A DNA stretch of 7,740 bases from an uncultured Gammaproteobacteria bacterium (GTDB lineage: Bacteria; Pseudomonadota; Gammaproteobacteria; Pseudomonadales; Litorivicinaceae), in NCBI GenBank assembly GCA_913062835.1, contig CAJXXD010000031.1, forward strand, positions 1 through 7,740, read 5' to 3'. The notes beneath the pieces were generated by a model that had not been told where the DNA came from, made no database searches, and worked only from the letters and a program-made list of their open reading frames with translations. The stretch's first letter is position 1. Every line of letters starts with the position of its first letter. Below, one piece after another: positions 1-5,779 of this stretch. Both the position numbers and the translations under genes were made by a program.

Positions 1-41
1 CCCCAGCCGATCCAAATCCACCCACAGACACCCGCACAGCC

Positions 42-110
42 CAAGCGCCTTCCAAGGCGCTTGCCCACGCGGTTTCCAAACCGCGTCCCAAGCCCGTTCG
101 AACGGGCTTG
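42..110. repeat. Tandem array of three perfect palindromes with a shared centre
   Basis: Three inverted repeats lie end to end. The first (42-63) has 10-base arms around CC. The second (67-86) has 9-base arms around CC. The third (89-110) is a 22-base palindrome with no spacer. They are separated by only CCC and CC, and their centres are 24 and 23 bases apart. All three share the core TTCCAA or TTCGAA. The first and third also share the outer ends CAAGC...GCTTG. The arm bases between core and ends differ between units but remain fully complementary. Each unit could fold as a hairpin or be a dimeric protein-binding site. I recognise no named repeat family with confidence. Confidence 0.85.
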
Positions 111-136
111 CCCCCGATCTGTCCCGTCGCTGCACA

Positions 137-150
137 GGCGCCATGGCGCC
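137..150. repeat. 14-base perfect palindrome
   Basis: The sequence GGCGCCATGGCGCC is a perfect palindrome. It lies 17 bases beyond the stop codon of the minus-strand anchor-protein gene. It is GC-rich, so it could act as a transcript-end hairpin, but there is no T-tract after it in either direction. Confidence 0.6.
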
Positions 151-166
151 CGCGCAGGACCTGGGC

Positions 167-784
167 CTATCGCGTCTCGACGATCTCCGAATAGACCCCG
201 CCAAGCTGCAGGGTCACCGTGATCGCCGCGTCATCGCGGTTGCGCCAGAACCAGCCATGCTCTCCGGCGAAGCCCGCCTCGATCCGGCCCGCGCCCTCGG
301 TTGCCCCCCGCCCCCGGTCGTAATCAACCGATTGGCCATCGCCATGCGCATGCAGGTCGAAATTGATCCGCCCGCCTTGCGCAGTCCAGGCATAGGTCGC
401 GACATCGCCCGCCTGCATGACCAGCTTGATCTCGGCCGATGCATCCGGCTCCAGCGTGAAGCTCACGACATCCGTCCATACCTGCTCCTGCGCCTGCGCC
501 GCCCCGGCAAAAAGGCCCAGCATATCCCGCAGCAGGCTCGACGATTGCCCGCTTTCGTGCAACAGCCGGTCGCGCTCGGCCTCTTCGGCCAGCTCACGCT
601 TGATCTCGCCCATGTCCGTCAGGCCCAGGATGCGCCCGACGCCTGTGGGATCGATCGCGCGCTCGGCGGGCAGCACCACCGTGACAAGGATCGCCACGAC
701 GGCCACCCCCGCCAACAGCGCCGCCCGTTTCAGGCTGGCCAATGTGGGCAGCTCTTCGATCCTTGGTTTTTCAACAGTGTGCAT
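167..784 (-). CDS. Single-pass transmembrane anchor protein
   Basis: This is a 205-residue protein with one membrane helix at about residues 20-38 (ALLAGVAVVAILVTVVLPAE). It resembles the alphaproteobacterial family annotated as 'transmembrane anchor protein', known to me mainly by its pattern: a short cytoplasmic N-terminus, one helix ending in LPAE, then a conserved IDPTGVGR..GLT.MGEIK stretch. A charged, Ala/Glu-rich linker (about residues 61-95) and a likely extracytoplasmic beta-rich domain (about 100-205) follow. The biochemical role is unknown to me. The ATG at 784 is chosen because GGGAG stands 8 bases before it. An in-frame ATG at 808 would add eight residues and overlap the upstream gene, but I see no better ribosome site for it. 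The coding strand is GC-rich and unlike the genes beyond 945. In relatives it sits in a small membrane-protein operon; here its upstream partner is a chimera. Confidence 0.72.
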   Translation of the reverse strand: MHTVEKPRIEELPTLASLKRAALLAGVAVVAILVTVVLPAERAIDPTGVGRILGLTDMGEIKRELAEEAERDRLLHESGQSSSLLRDMLGLFAGAAQAQEQVWTDVVSFTLEPDASAEIKLVMQAGDVATYAWTAQGGRINFDLHAHGDGQSVDYDRGRGATEGAGRIEAGFAGEHGWFWRNRDDAAITVTLQLGGVYSEIVETR

Positions 785-800
785 TGTCTCTCTCCCTCTG

Positions 801-1361
801 TCAGCCATGCGCCATGAAGCCGTGCACCTGCACCCAGGTCAGCCACAGCCCAAGCCCGATCATCACCACATTGGCAACCGTCGCCTGACGCATGAAATTC
901 GGCTGCCTGCGCCAGACCCCCATCACGATCAGGATCACCGCCAGTGGTCCAAAAAGGATCAAGTCGACAATTAACACCATCATCACTGGGGCTACAGCGG
1001 CAGGGCCTAACAAGATCGGCAACATAGCGAGCCCCATCCAGCCCATATTGCCGATAACGGAACTCTGGGCTTCGATCAGTGACAAATCCATCGACATTTT
1101 GCGCGCGCGGGCGACAGTAAAAGCCAGCCCATAGACCATCAATGACGCGATCGCGTAAGCCAACATAAAGGACCCGTCTAAGACCTCGGATAGCGACAGA
1201 TTGGCGGCAAACCGAAACAGCATCGCCGAGAGCGCGAAATAAAACACAAAGCGCGTTAGATGCTGGGTCGCTTCTTGACTGAATAAACCCACGCGTGCAG
1301 CGCCGTAACCCAAAGCAATCAGAGCGAAGAAGGGCAGAGTATTGAGAAAAATGGACAGCAT
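801..1361 (-). CDS. AEC-family transporter, N-terminal half fused to an unrelated tail
   Basis: Residues 1 to about 139 match the auxin efflux carrier (AEC) permease family. The sequence starts MLSIFLNTLPFFALIALGYG, contains a hydrophobic FALSAMLFRFAANLSL segment, and carries the family-type N-x-G-x-x-G segment at 105-110 (NMGWMG) followed by LAMLP. Family members usually run to roughly 310 residues in two five-helix halves. This ORF stops at 186. After about Pro139 to Arg152 the sequence changes to a stretch that I cannot align to AEC proteins and that ends VHGFMAHG. Codon choice and GC rise at the same place. The product is therefore probably not a working AEC permease. The start is supported by AGAGGT six bases upstream of the ATG. 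The tail and the following anchor gene look like one original unit joined to this gene. Natural recombination and an assembly join are both possible. Confidence 0.68.
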   Translation of the reverse strand: MLSIFLNTLPFFALIALGYGAARVGLFSQEATQHLTRFVFYFALSAMLFRFAANLSLSEVLDGSFMLAYAIASLMVYGLAFTVARARKMSMDLSLIEAQSSVIGNMGWMGLAMLPILLGPAAVAPVMMVLIVDLILFGPLAVILIVMGVWRRQPNFMRQATVANVVMIGLGLWLTWVQVHGFMAHG

Positions 1362-1436
1362 GAGTACCTCTGGTCCTGAATTATGCCTGATTCATAGATG
1401 CGTTGTGTGATCACTCGGTGCGTGGTTTGATAGGGC
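1362..1436. promoter_or_regulatory. Divergent intergenic region
   Basis: These 75 bases separate the AEC-type gene (-) from the isochorismatase-family gene (+), so both promoters or their leaders should lie here. On the minus strand CATAAT (1385-1380) is a five-of-six match to a -10 box, but I find no convincing -35 at the right distance. AGAGGT for the AEC gene is at 1372-1367. On the plus strand no clear promoter is seen, and only a weak TAGGG precedes the ATG at 1437. Confidence 0.35.
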
Positions 1437-2012
1437 ATGGAATCACAGCTGAGTCAGTATCCCAGGCTAATACAGCCGGCCCAAGCCTCGGTCTTGGTGA
1501 TCGATGTGCAAGAAAAGTTAATGCCCGTGATTTCAGGTGGGGCCCTGTTGTGTGCGCGTTTACTGGAGGCGCTTTCCTATCTGGAGTCACTGGAACTGCC
1601 AGTCGTTCTGACTGAGCATTGTGCCGAGCGGATTGGGCCATCGATTGCAGGGCTCGCCGCTCCGGGTCGGGCGTGTGTGTCGAAACATCATTTTGCGGCC
1701 ACTTCCTTGCATGCAGTGGCGCGGTTAGCGCCGAGATCACAAGTCTTGGTGGCAGGCGCTGAAGCGCATGTCTGCGTCTTGCAGACTGTAGCTGGATTAT
1801 TAGATGGAGGGCGTCAGGTGTTCGTGATCGAGGACTTGGTGGGTTCCCGGAATCCCAGCGACAAGACGCTGGCTGTGGCACGCATGCGGGCTATGGGTGC
1901 TCAGATCGTCAGTTTGGAAATGGTCTATTTCGAGTGTCTTGGTCAGGCGGATCATCCAAAGTTTCGGGAAATGCTTGATCTCATTCGAAATCAACCCGGT
2001 GCGTCGAACTAA
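1437..2012 (+). CDS. Isochorismatase-superfamily cysteine hydrolase
   Basis: A 191-residue cytoplasmic alpha/beta hydrolase of the isochorismatase-like superfamily. The catalytic triad expected of the family can be read directly: Asp23 in VLVIDVQEKL, Lys83 in SKHHFAAT and Cys113 in EAHVCVLQT. The beta-strand around VLVAGAEAHVC and the later DLVGSR are also typical. The short form without extra domains and the VIDVQEKLMPVI opening resemble the ISOC2/YcaC-like branch rather than true isochorismatases of siderophore synthesis. No siderophore genes lie nearby, so the substrate is unknown. Members include amidases and nicotinamidase relatives. The ATG at 1437 is kept because the next Met (29) lies beyond the catalytic Asp; its ribosome site is weak. 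The gene lies 147 bases before rhlE on the same strand with no evident terminator between them, so read-through into rhlE is possible. Confidence 0.85.
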   Translation: MESQLSQYPRLIQPAQASVLVIDVQEKLMPVISGGALLCARLLEALSYLESLELPVVLTEHCAERIGPSIAGLAAPGRACVSKHHFAATSLHAVARLAPRSQVLVAGAEAHVCVLQTVAGLLDGGRQVFVIEDLVGSRNPSDKTLAVARMRAMGAQIVSLEMVYFECLGQADHPKFREMLDLIRNQPGASN

Positions 2013-2159
2013 ACTTTGGTTGCAATGCACCGAACAAGCGCGTAGGGTTCGCCCCTCTCAGCGCATAGCGGATCGACGCGTTGAGCCGCTTGCCTACTTA
2101 AGCGTTATGTGACTGATCCGCTTTATGACGGGAATCCCGTCTGCGACATCAGGACGATT
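2013..2159 (+). promoter_or_regulatory. Structured leader upstream of rhlE
   Basis: This 147-base gap holds several inverted repeats. AGCGGATC (2067-2074) pairs with GATCCGCT (2115-2122). Inside it CGCTT (2087-2091) pairs with AAGCG (2100-2104), and ACGC (2076-2079) can pair with GCGT (2102-2105) as an alternative. A separate hairpin, GACGGGAATCCCGTC (2127-2141; six pairs, loop AAT), ends ten bases before the AGGA ribosome site at 2151-2154. No convincing -35/-10 pair was found. A long folded leader would fit regulation of helicase synthesis by temperature or by RNA structure, but that role is inference. Confidence 0.4.
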
Positions 2160-3824
2160 ATGCGCTTTCAAGACCTAGGGCTCTTGCCCGAACTCGTGAC
2201 CAATGCCGGTTACGAGACAGCTACCCCTGTTCAATCCGAAGCTATTCCAGCGGTTCTCGAAGGGCATGATGTGCTCGCCGGAGCCCAAACTGGAACCGGA
2301 AAGACCGCGGCTTTTACTTTGCCTGTATTGCAGCGATTGCTGGCCGACCGCTCCACAGGTAAGCCACGGGCGTTGATTCTGGCGCCCACTCGCGAATTAG
2401 CGGTTCAGGTAGCTGCTAGCGTGCGTGAGTACGGTAAGAGCCTTGGGCTCAAACATACCTGCATTTATGGCGGGGTGAATTTTGGCGCGCAAATTAAAGC
2501 GATTCGTGGGGGGCTTGATATCTTAATCGCCACTCCAGGGCGACTGCTCGACCACGTCAATCAGAAGACTTTGGACTTGTCCGATGTGAAGACGCTGATT
2601 TTGGACGAAGCGGACCGCATGCTGGACATGGGCTTTGTGGACGACATTGGCCGGATTATCAAGGCGTGTCACCCGAATCGTCAGACCTTGTTGTTCTCAG
2701 CAACCTACAGCAAAGGCATCAAGACCTTGGCGTCGACTTACCTTCAGAACCCTGTCGAAATCGCGGTAGCCCGCGACAACACCGTGGCGGCTTCTGTGGA
2801 GCAAATTTTTGTTCATGTCGATCAAGAGAAGAAGCGTGAGCTGTTGACTCAACTGATCGGTCTAAATGACATGCACCAGGTGTTGGTATTTACCAAGACC
2901 AAATTTGGTGCGGACAAATTGGCCCGTGCCTTAACCGATGACGGACTGCCTTCGGTGGCCATGCATGGTAATAAGAGCCAGGCCCAGCGGACTAAGGCGC
3001 TGCAGAAGTTTAAGCGCGGTGCAGCACGAATCCTAGTTGCGACCGATGTGGCTGCTCGTGGTATCGACATCGAAAAACTGCCTCACGTGATCAACTTTGA
3101 GCTACCGATGGTTGCTGAAGACTATGTGCACCGTATCGGACGGACAGGCCGTGCCGGCGCGAGTGGCTCTGCGATTTCGTTTGTCTGTGCCGGTGAGCAT
3201 CGTTTGATGTTGGATATCCAGCGCGTCCTCAATACAGAAATTACTTTTGAAGTGGCGGATGGATTTGAACCCCAGGTGCCATTCCCGAATCGCCGTCCGA
3301 AGGGCAAGACCCAGCCTCGTAAGCATGGTCGGGGAGCTGGTCGCGGGCGCCCTGAGCAGGGTCGTCGTGCGGACAACTCGCATGGGGATCGTCGGAGCGA
3401 AGGTCGTCGATCAGATAATCGTCATGAGGGCCGTCGTGCAAACAGTCGTGGTGAGGGCCGAACAGACGAAGGCCGCAAACGCCGTTCAAATGAGGCCGGT
3501 CGCCCGCACCGTGCCAATGGTGCGCACAGTGAACACGGTCGCAGTCACGCGCCACGAAACACGGACGGACGGCAGGGTCGTCCATCAGGCGAGGGCAGAG
3601 GTCATTCTCACGCTGGACGCTCAGAACGATCGGAACGTTCCGAGTCTCGTGGCGGTAACGGCGATTGGCAGTCTCGATCAGAGCGCCAGCCGCGTCAGAG
3701 CCGTCCGTCTAACCGTTCTGGACAAACCGCTGCTCGTGATGGGTCACAGCCTCCAAAGCGTTCAGCACCCGCCAACCGTGGACGTTCGCAAAGCAACGAT
3801 CGTTCGCGATCACGGGCGCGTTAA
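2160..3824 (+). CDS. rhlE: DEAD-box ATP-dependent RNA helicase, RhlE type
   Basis: A 554-residue cytoplasmic helicase that unwinds RNA using ATP, in the RhlE branch linked to ribosome maturation and cold growth. All family motifs are present: Phe3 and Gln25 of the Q motif, AQTGTGKT (Lys48) for ATP binding, PTREL at 76-80, TPGR at 125-128, DEAD at 149-152, SAT at 180-182, ATDVAARGID at 294-303 and HRIGRTGRAG at 324-333. After about residue 380 comes a tail of some 170 residues, very rich in Arg, Gly, Ser and His. It contains loose repeats of EGRR(S/A) and probably binds RNA; it is longer than in many RhlE proteins. The ATG at 2160 is chosen because AGGA stands five bases upstream and the family opens MxFxxLGL. 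A GTG at 2109 would add 17 unrelated residues. A strong terminator follows. Confidence 0.93.
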   Translation: MRFQDLGLLPELVTNAGYETATPVQSEAIPAVLEGHDVLAGAQTGTGKTAAFTLPVLQRLLADRSTGKPRALILAPTRELAVQVAASVREYGKSLGLKHTCIYGGVNFGAQIKAIRGGLDILIATPGRLLDHVNQKTLDLSDVKTLILDEADRMLDMGFVDDIGRIIKACHPNRQTLLFSATYSKGIKTLASTYLQNPVEIAVARDNTVAASVEQIFVHVDQEKKRELLTQLIGLNDMHQVLVFTKTKFGADKLARALTDDGLPSVAMHGNKSQAQRTKALQKFKRGAARILVATDVAARGIDIEKLPHVINFELPMVAEDYVHRIGRTGRAGASGSAISFVCAGEHRLMLDIQRVLNTEITFEVADGFEPQVPFPNRRPKGKTQPRKHGRGAGRGRPEQGRRADNSHGDRRSEGRRSDNRHEGRRANSRGEGRTDEGRKRRSNEAGRPHRANGAHSEHGRSHAPRNTDGRQGRPSGEGRGHSHAGRSERSERSESRGGNGDWQSRSERQPRQSRPSNRSGQTAARDGSQPPKRSAPANRGRSQSNDRSRSRAR

Positions 3825-3852
3825 CGGTAAACGAGCCTTTTTAATTGAGCGC

Positions 3853-3886
3853 AAATGGCGAACTCCTCTTGGGGTTCGCCATTTTC
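3853..3886 (+). terminator. Intrinsic terminator of rhlE
   Basis: A 14-pair stem is formed by AAATGGCGAACTCC (3853-3866) and GGGGTTCGCCATTT (3871-3884), with one G-T pair and a TCTT loop. A short T-run (3882-3885) ends at C3886. It starts 29 bases after the rhlE stop codon. Because the stem has A residues at its 5' foot and T residues at its 3' foot, it could also work weakly on the opposite strand. Confidence 0.85.
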
Positions 3887-3912
3887 ATATCTGCCGATGG
3901 CCTTGATATTAT
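3884..3912 (+). promoter_or_regulatory. Sigma-70 promoter with extended -10
   Basis: TTCATA (3884-3889, four of six to TTGACA) is followed after 17 bases by TATTAT (3907-3912, five of six), which is preceded by TGA, the extended -10 signature. Transcription would start near 3919, giving a leader of about 19 bases before the ATG at 3938. The -35 box begins inside the foot of the rhlE terminator, so the two transcription units abut with almost no spare DNA. The prediction rests on sequence pattern alone. Confidence 0.6.
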
Positions 3913-3937
3913 GCCCCCTTCAACAGAGGTCTCAGTG

Positions 3938-4048
3938 ATGGATTGGCTTCAAAAATCAGTGATGCGTCATCCGATGGCCTGGCTCCTCGCAGCTTGGATT
4001 GAAGGCTCTTTGGTCGGCGGTTTGATTGCGTGGTGGTTTTTGACATGA
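3938..4048 (+). CDS. 36-residue single-helix membrane peptide
   Basis: A small ORF of 36 residues, MDWLQKSVMRHP followed by a hydrophobic helix at about residues 13-35. The helix holds one acidic residue (Glu22) and a GxxxG pair (Gly23, Gly27), and the peptide has five tryptophans. This suggests an inner-membrane peptide able to pack against another helix. The start is well supported: AGAGGT (3925-3930) lies seven bases before the ATG, and the predicted promoter would start transcription near 3919. An in-frame TTG at 3845 would extend it to 67 residues, but that start lies before the rhlE terminator and upstream of the promoter. The stop codon overlaps the methyltransferase start as ATGA (4045-4048), which implies coupled translation. 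I do not recognise the family. It may be a real peptide or partly a leader that sets methyltransferase expression. Confidence 0.68.
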   Translation: MDWLQKSVMRHPMAWLLAAWIEGSLVGGLIAWWFLT

Positions 4049-4566
4049 AACATCAAGGATCTGATCCCTCGCCTTGGATATCGACCATGTTGAACCGCTA
4101 TGGCCCGGGACACGGTCTGGCACTGGATTTGGCTTCCGGCAACGGGCGGCACAGTCGCTTGTTGGCGAGCCTTGGGTACGAGGTGGTTGCGGTCGATCGC
4201 AATGCCGAATTGGCCTCTGTGTATGACCCTATGGGCCTGCGCTTTCTGGCGCTTGATCTGGAACAAGCGACGTTTCCGTTAGCCGACGTTCAGGCTGAGG
4301 TGGTCGTGGTGTCTAATTATTTGTATCGACCTCATCTAGATGCGGTGTCTCGGTTGGTAAAGCCCGGTGGGATTTTCGTCTACGAAACCTTTGGGCAGGG
4401 TAACGAACGGTTCGGGAAGCCCTCAAATCCCGATTATTTGTTGGCCCCAGAAGAGCTCGATCGGCGTTTCTCAAACTCGTTTGAAACCCTGGACAGTTTT
4501 TTTGGTGAGGTAGACGATCCGTCGCCTGCGATCCGAGCGCGTTATTGCGGTCGTCGGCGTGTCTGA
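4045..4566 (+). CDS. Class I SAM-dependent methyltransferase
   Basis: A 173-residue soluble protein with a Rossmann-type methyltransferase fold. The SAM-binding motif I is LDLASGNGRHS (Asp28 to Ser37). The acidic residue that ends strand 2 is Asp51 in VVAVDRN. Asp71 in LALDLE is motif II, and VVVSNYLYRPHL (86-98) with VKPGGIFVYET form the post-I and motif III region. The pattern is close to TehB-like and unnamed small-molecule methyltransferases; the acceptor is unknown. The ATG at 4045 is preferred over a GTG at 4030 because it overlaps the preceding stop codon as ATGA and the protein then starts close to the fold. Its own ribosome site is poor, consistent with coupling to the 36-residue ORF. 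Its last eight bases overlap the exporter gene, so all three genes should be made together. Confidence 0.85.
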   Translation: MKHQGSDPSPWISTMLNRYGPGHGLALDLASGNGRHSRLLASLGYEVVAVDRNAELASVYDPMGLRFLALDLEQATFPLADVQAEVVVVSNYLYRPHLDAVSRLVKPGGIFVYETFGQGNERFGKPSNPDYLLAPEELDRRFSNSFETLDSFFGEVDDPSPAIRARYCGRRRV

Positions 4567-5779
4567 CGCGTCTCTTTTTAATCGAATCTTTGCTGGGTAT
4601 GTCATAGCGCGGGCTTCTGTGGGCATTGCTAACACCATGCTGGTGGTGGCGCTTGGGTGGCATCTCTATCAACTGACTGGGGACCCTTGGAGTCTGGCTT
4701 GGGTGGGTTTGATGCAAATCCTACCGGTGTATGGGTTTTTCTTTATCTCCGGCATGGTCATTGATTACGTTCCTCGCGTGTGGGTGGTTCGCGCTTCGGC
4801 GACTGTTGAGGCGGTTGCGCTTCTGGGGATTGCGGCGGTCATGCAAAAACCAGACCCCGATCTTTGGCTTTTGTATGCGTTGGTGGCGTTGCATGGGGCC
4901 GGTCGTGCCTTTCATGGGCCGGCGTTGCAGGCCATCGTGCCTAATATTGTGCACACCTCAGTACTTGATCGAGCGGTAGCTGTATCCACCACGGTTTGGA
5001 ACTCAGCGATGGTGGCGGGTCCGGCACTTGCGGGGTTTTTGATTGCCTGGTTCGACCGCGAGGTCTATGTGTGGATCGCCGGTTTTTTGGCGTTGGCCTT
5101 ATTGGGTTATTCCGCCATCCCTGTATTTCGCGTGGTGCATTTGCAAGGCCGCACCCTCAAGTCCTTTATGGCCGGGCTTCACTACGTATGGAGTCACCCG
5201 GTGTTGCTCGGTGGTTTGAGTGTCGATGTATTGATGGTGGGGCTCGGCTCGGTGTTTGTGCTGTTACCCATTTACGCCGTGGATGTGTTGCAAGTGGGCC
5301 CGGAGCTGCTTGGAGTGCTCCGGGCGGCCCCTGCGGTCGGCAGTATTTCGGTGGGGCTTTGGATTGCTTCTCGGCCAACGGAGTTGACCGATGTCGGTCG
5401 CAAATTGTTTTGGGCATTGCTGATATTTGCACTCTCGATTTTGGTGTTCGCGTTCTCAAGTCACTGGTGGCTGTCTCTGGTTGCGCTTTTTGTGTACGGC
5501 GCATCGGACATGATCAGCGTCAATATACGAAGTGCCATGGTGCACAGGGCTACCCCTGAGGCGTTGAGGGGACGGGTTTCGGCCGTCAATATGCTGTTTA
5601 TCCAGACCAGTAATGAGGCCGGTGATTTTCGTGGCGGGTCTTTTGCAGCGCTCTTTGGCGCGATTCAAACTGCTGTGTTGGGCGGGATGGTTGGGCTTTT
5701 AGTGCTTACTTGGAGCAAGCGGCAATTTCCCGAGCTGTATCGGTTGCACCGGACAGCCGATTTAAAGCCCGGCGATTAA
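4559..5779 (+). CDS. MFS exporter, EntS-like (MFS_3 type)
   Basis: A 406-residue inner-membrane protein with about twelve hydrophobic helices, of the major facilitator superfamily. Features of the EntS/MFS_3 branch are the opening NRIFAGYVIARASVG..M with WHLYQLTGDPWSLAWVGL, the GRAFHGPALQAIVPN stretch after helix 4 (about residues 114-128), the TPEALRGRVSAVNMLF loop before helix 11, and the C-terminal FPELYR. Relatives export siderophores or drugs, but with no biosynthetic genes nearby the cargo cannot be named. The start is a GTG at 4559 inside the last codons of the methyltransferase gene (overlap GTGTCTGA), with no strong ribosome site of its own, which points to translational coupling. 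Its stop codon overlaps the stop of the opposite-strand isomerase gene by four bases (TTAA). Pairing with a methyltransferase suggests modification and export of one compound, as inference. Confidence 0.88.
   Translation: MSDASLFNRIFAGYVIARASVGIANTMLVVALGWHLYQLTGDPWSLAWVGLMQILPVYGFFFISGMVIDYVPRVWVVRASATVEAVALLGIAAVMQKPDPDLWLLYALVALHGAGRAFHGPALQAIVPNIVHTSVLDRAVAVSTTVWNSAMVAGPALAGFLIAWFDREVYVWIAGFLALALLGYSAIPVFRVVHLQGRTLKSFMAGLHYVWSHPVLLGGLSVDVLMVGLGSVFVLLPIYAVDVLQVGPELLGVLRAAPAVGSISVGLWIASRPTELTDVGRKLFWALLIFALSILVFAFSSHWWLSLVALFVYGASDMISVNIRSAMVHRATPEALRGRVSAVNMLFIQTSNEAGDFRGGSFAALFGAIQTAVLGGMVGLLVLTWSKRQFPELYRLHRTADLKPGD

Larger units (their letters stand above)
1..166. other. GC-rich non-coding segment with clustered palindromes
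   Basis: No credible gene is seen here. The plus strand is strikingly rich in C. Bases 1-41 hold nothing I recognise. Bases 42-110 hold three perfect palindromes in tandem and 137-150 holds a fourth, annotated separately. The segment lies immediately downstream of the minus-strand anchor-protein gene, whose stop codon is at 167-169, so it would form its 3' untranslated region. None of the hairpins is followed by a run of T on the minus strand, so none fits a classical intrinsic terminator. Confidence 0.7.

Noticed and set aside
42..110. CRISPR array
   Set aside because: There are no spacers and no constant direct repeat; the units differ in their arms and are separated by only two or three bases.
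1..166. Intrinsic terminator for the minus-strand genes
   Set aside because: The hairpins are followed by G-rich or mixed sequence on the minus strand and not by a T-run.
143..817. A 224-residue plus-strand open frame
   Set aside because: It is antisense to the anchor-protein gene. The GC-rich DNA keeps the frame open, and the translation is Arg/Gln/Pro-rich with no family marks.
2109..2159. GTG start for rhlE at 2109
   Set aside because: The extra 17 residues do not resemble the family, span the leader hairpin, and lack a ribosome site as good as AGGA before the ATG at 2160.
3247..3906. A 219-residue plus-strand frame over the end of rhlE
   Set aside because: It overlaps the rhlE tail in another frame and is kept open by the repetitive GTC/CGT-rich sequence; the product is low-complexity Val/Arg text and runs through the terminator.
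3845..3937. Upstream extension of the 36-residue ORF from TTG at 3845
   Set aside because: The extension contains the rhlE terminator and the predicted promoter, and the ATG at 3938 has a much better ribosome site.
4996..5559. A 187-residue frame inside the exporter gene
   Set aside because: It lies wholly inside a well-supported MFS gene in another frame and has no recognisable domain.
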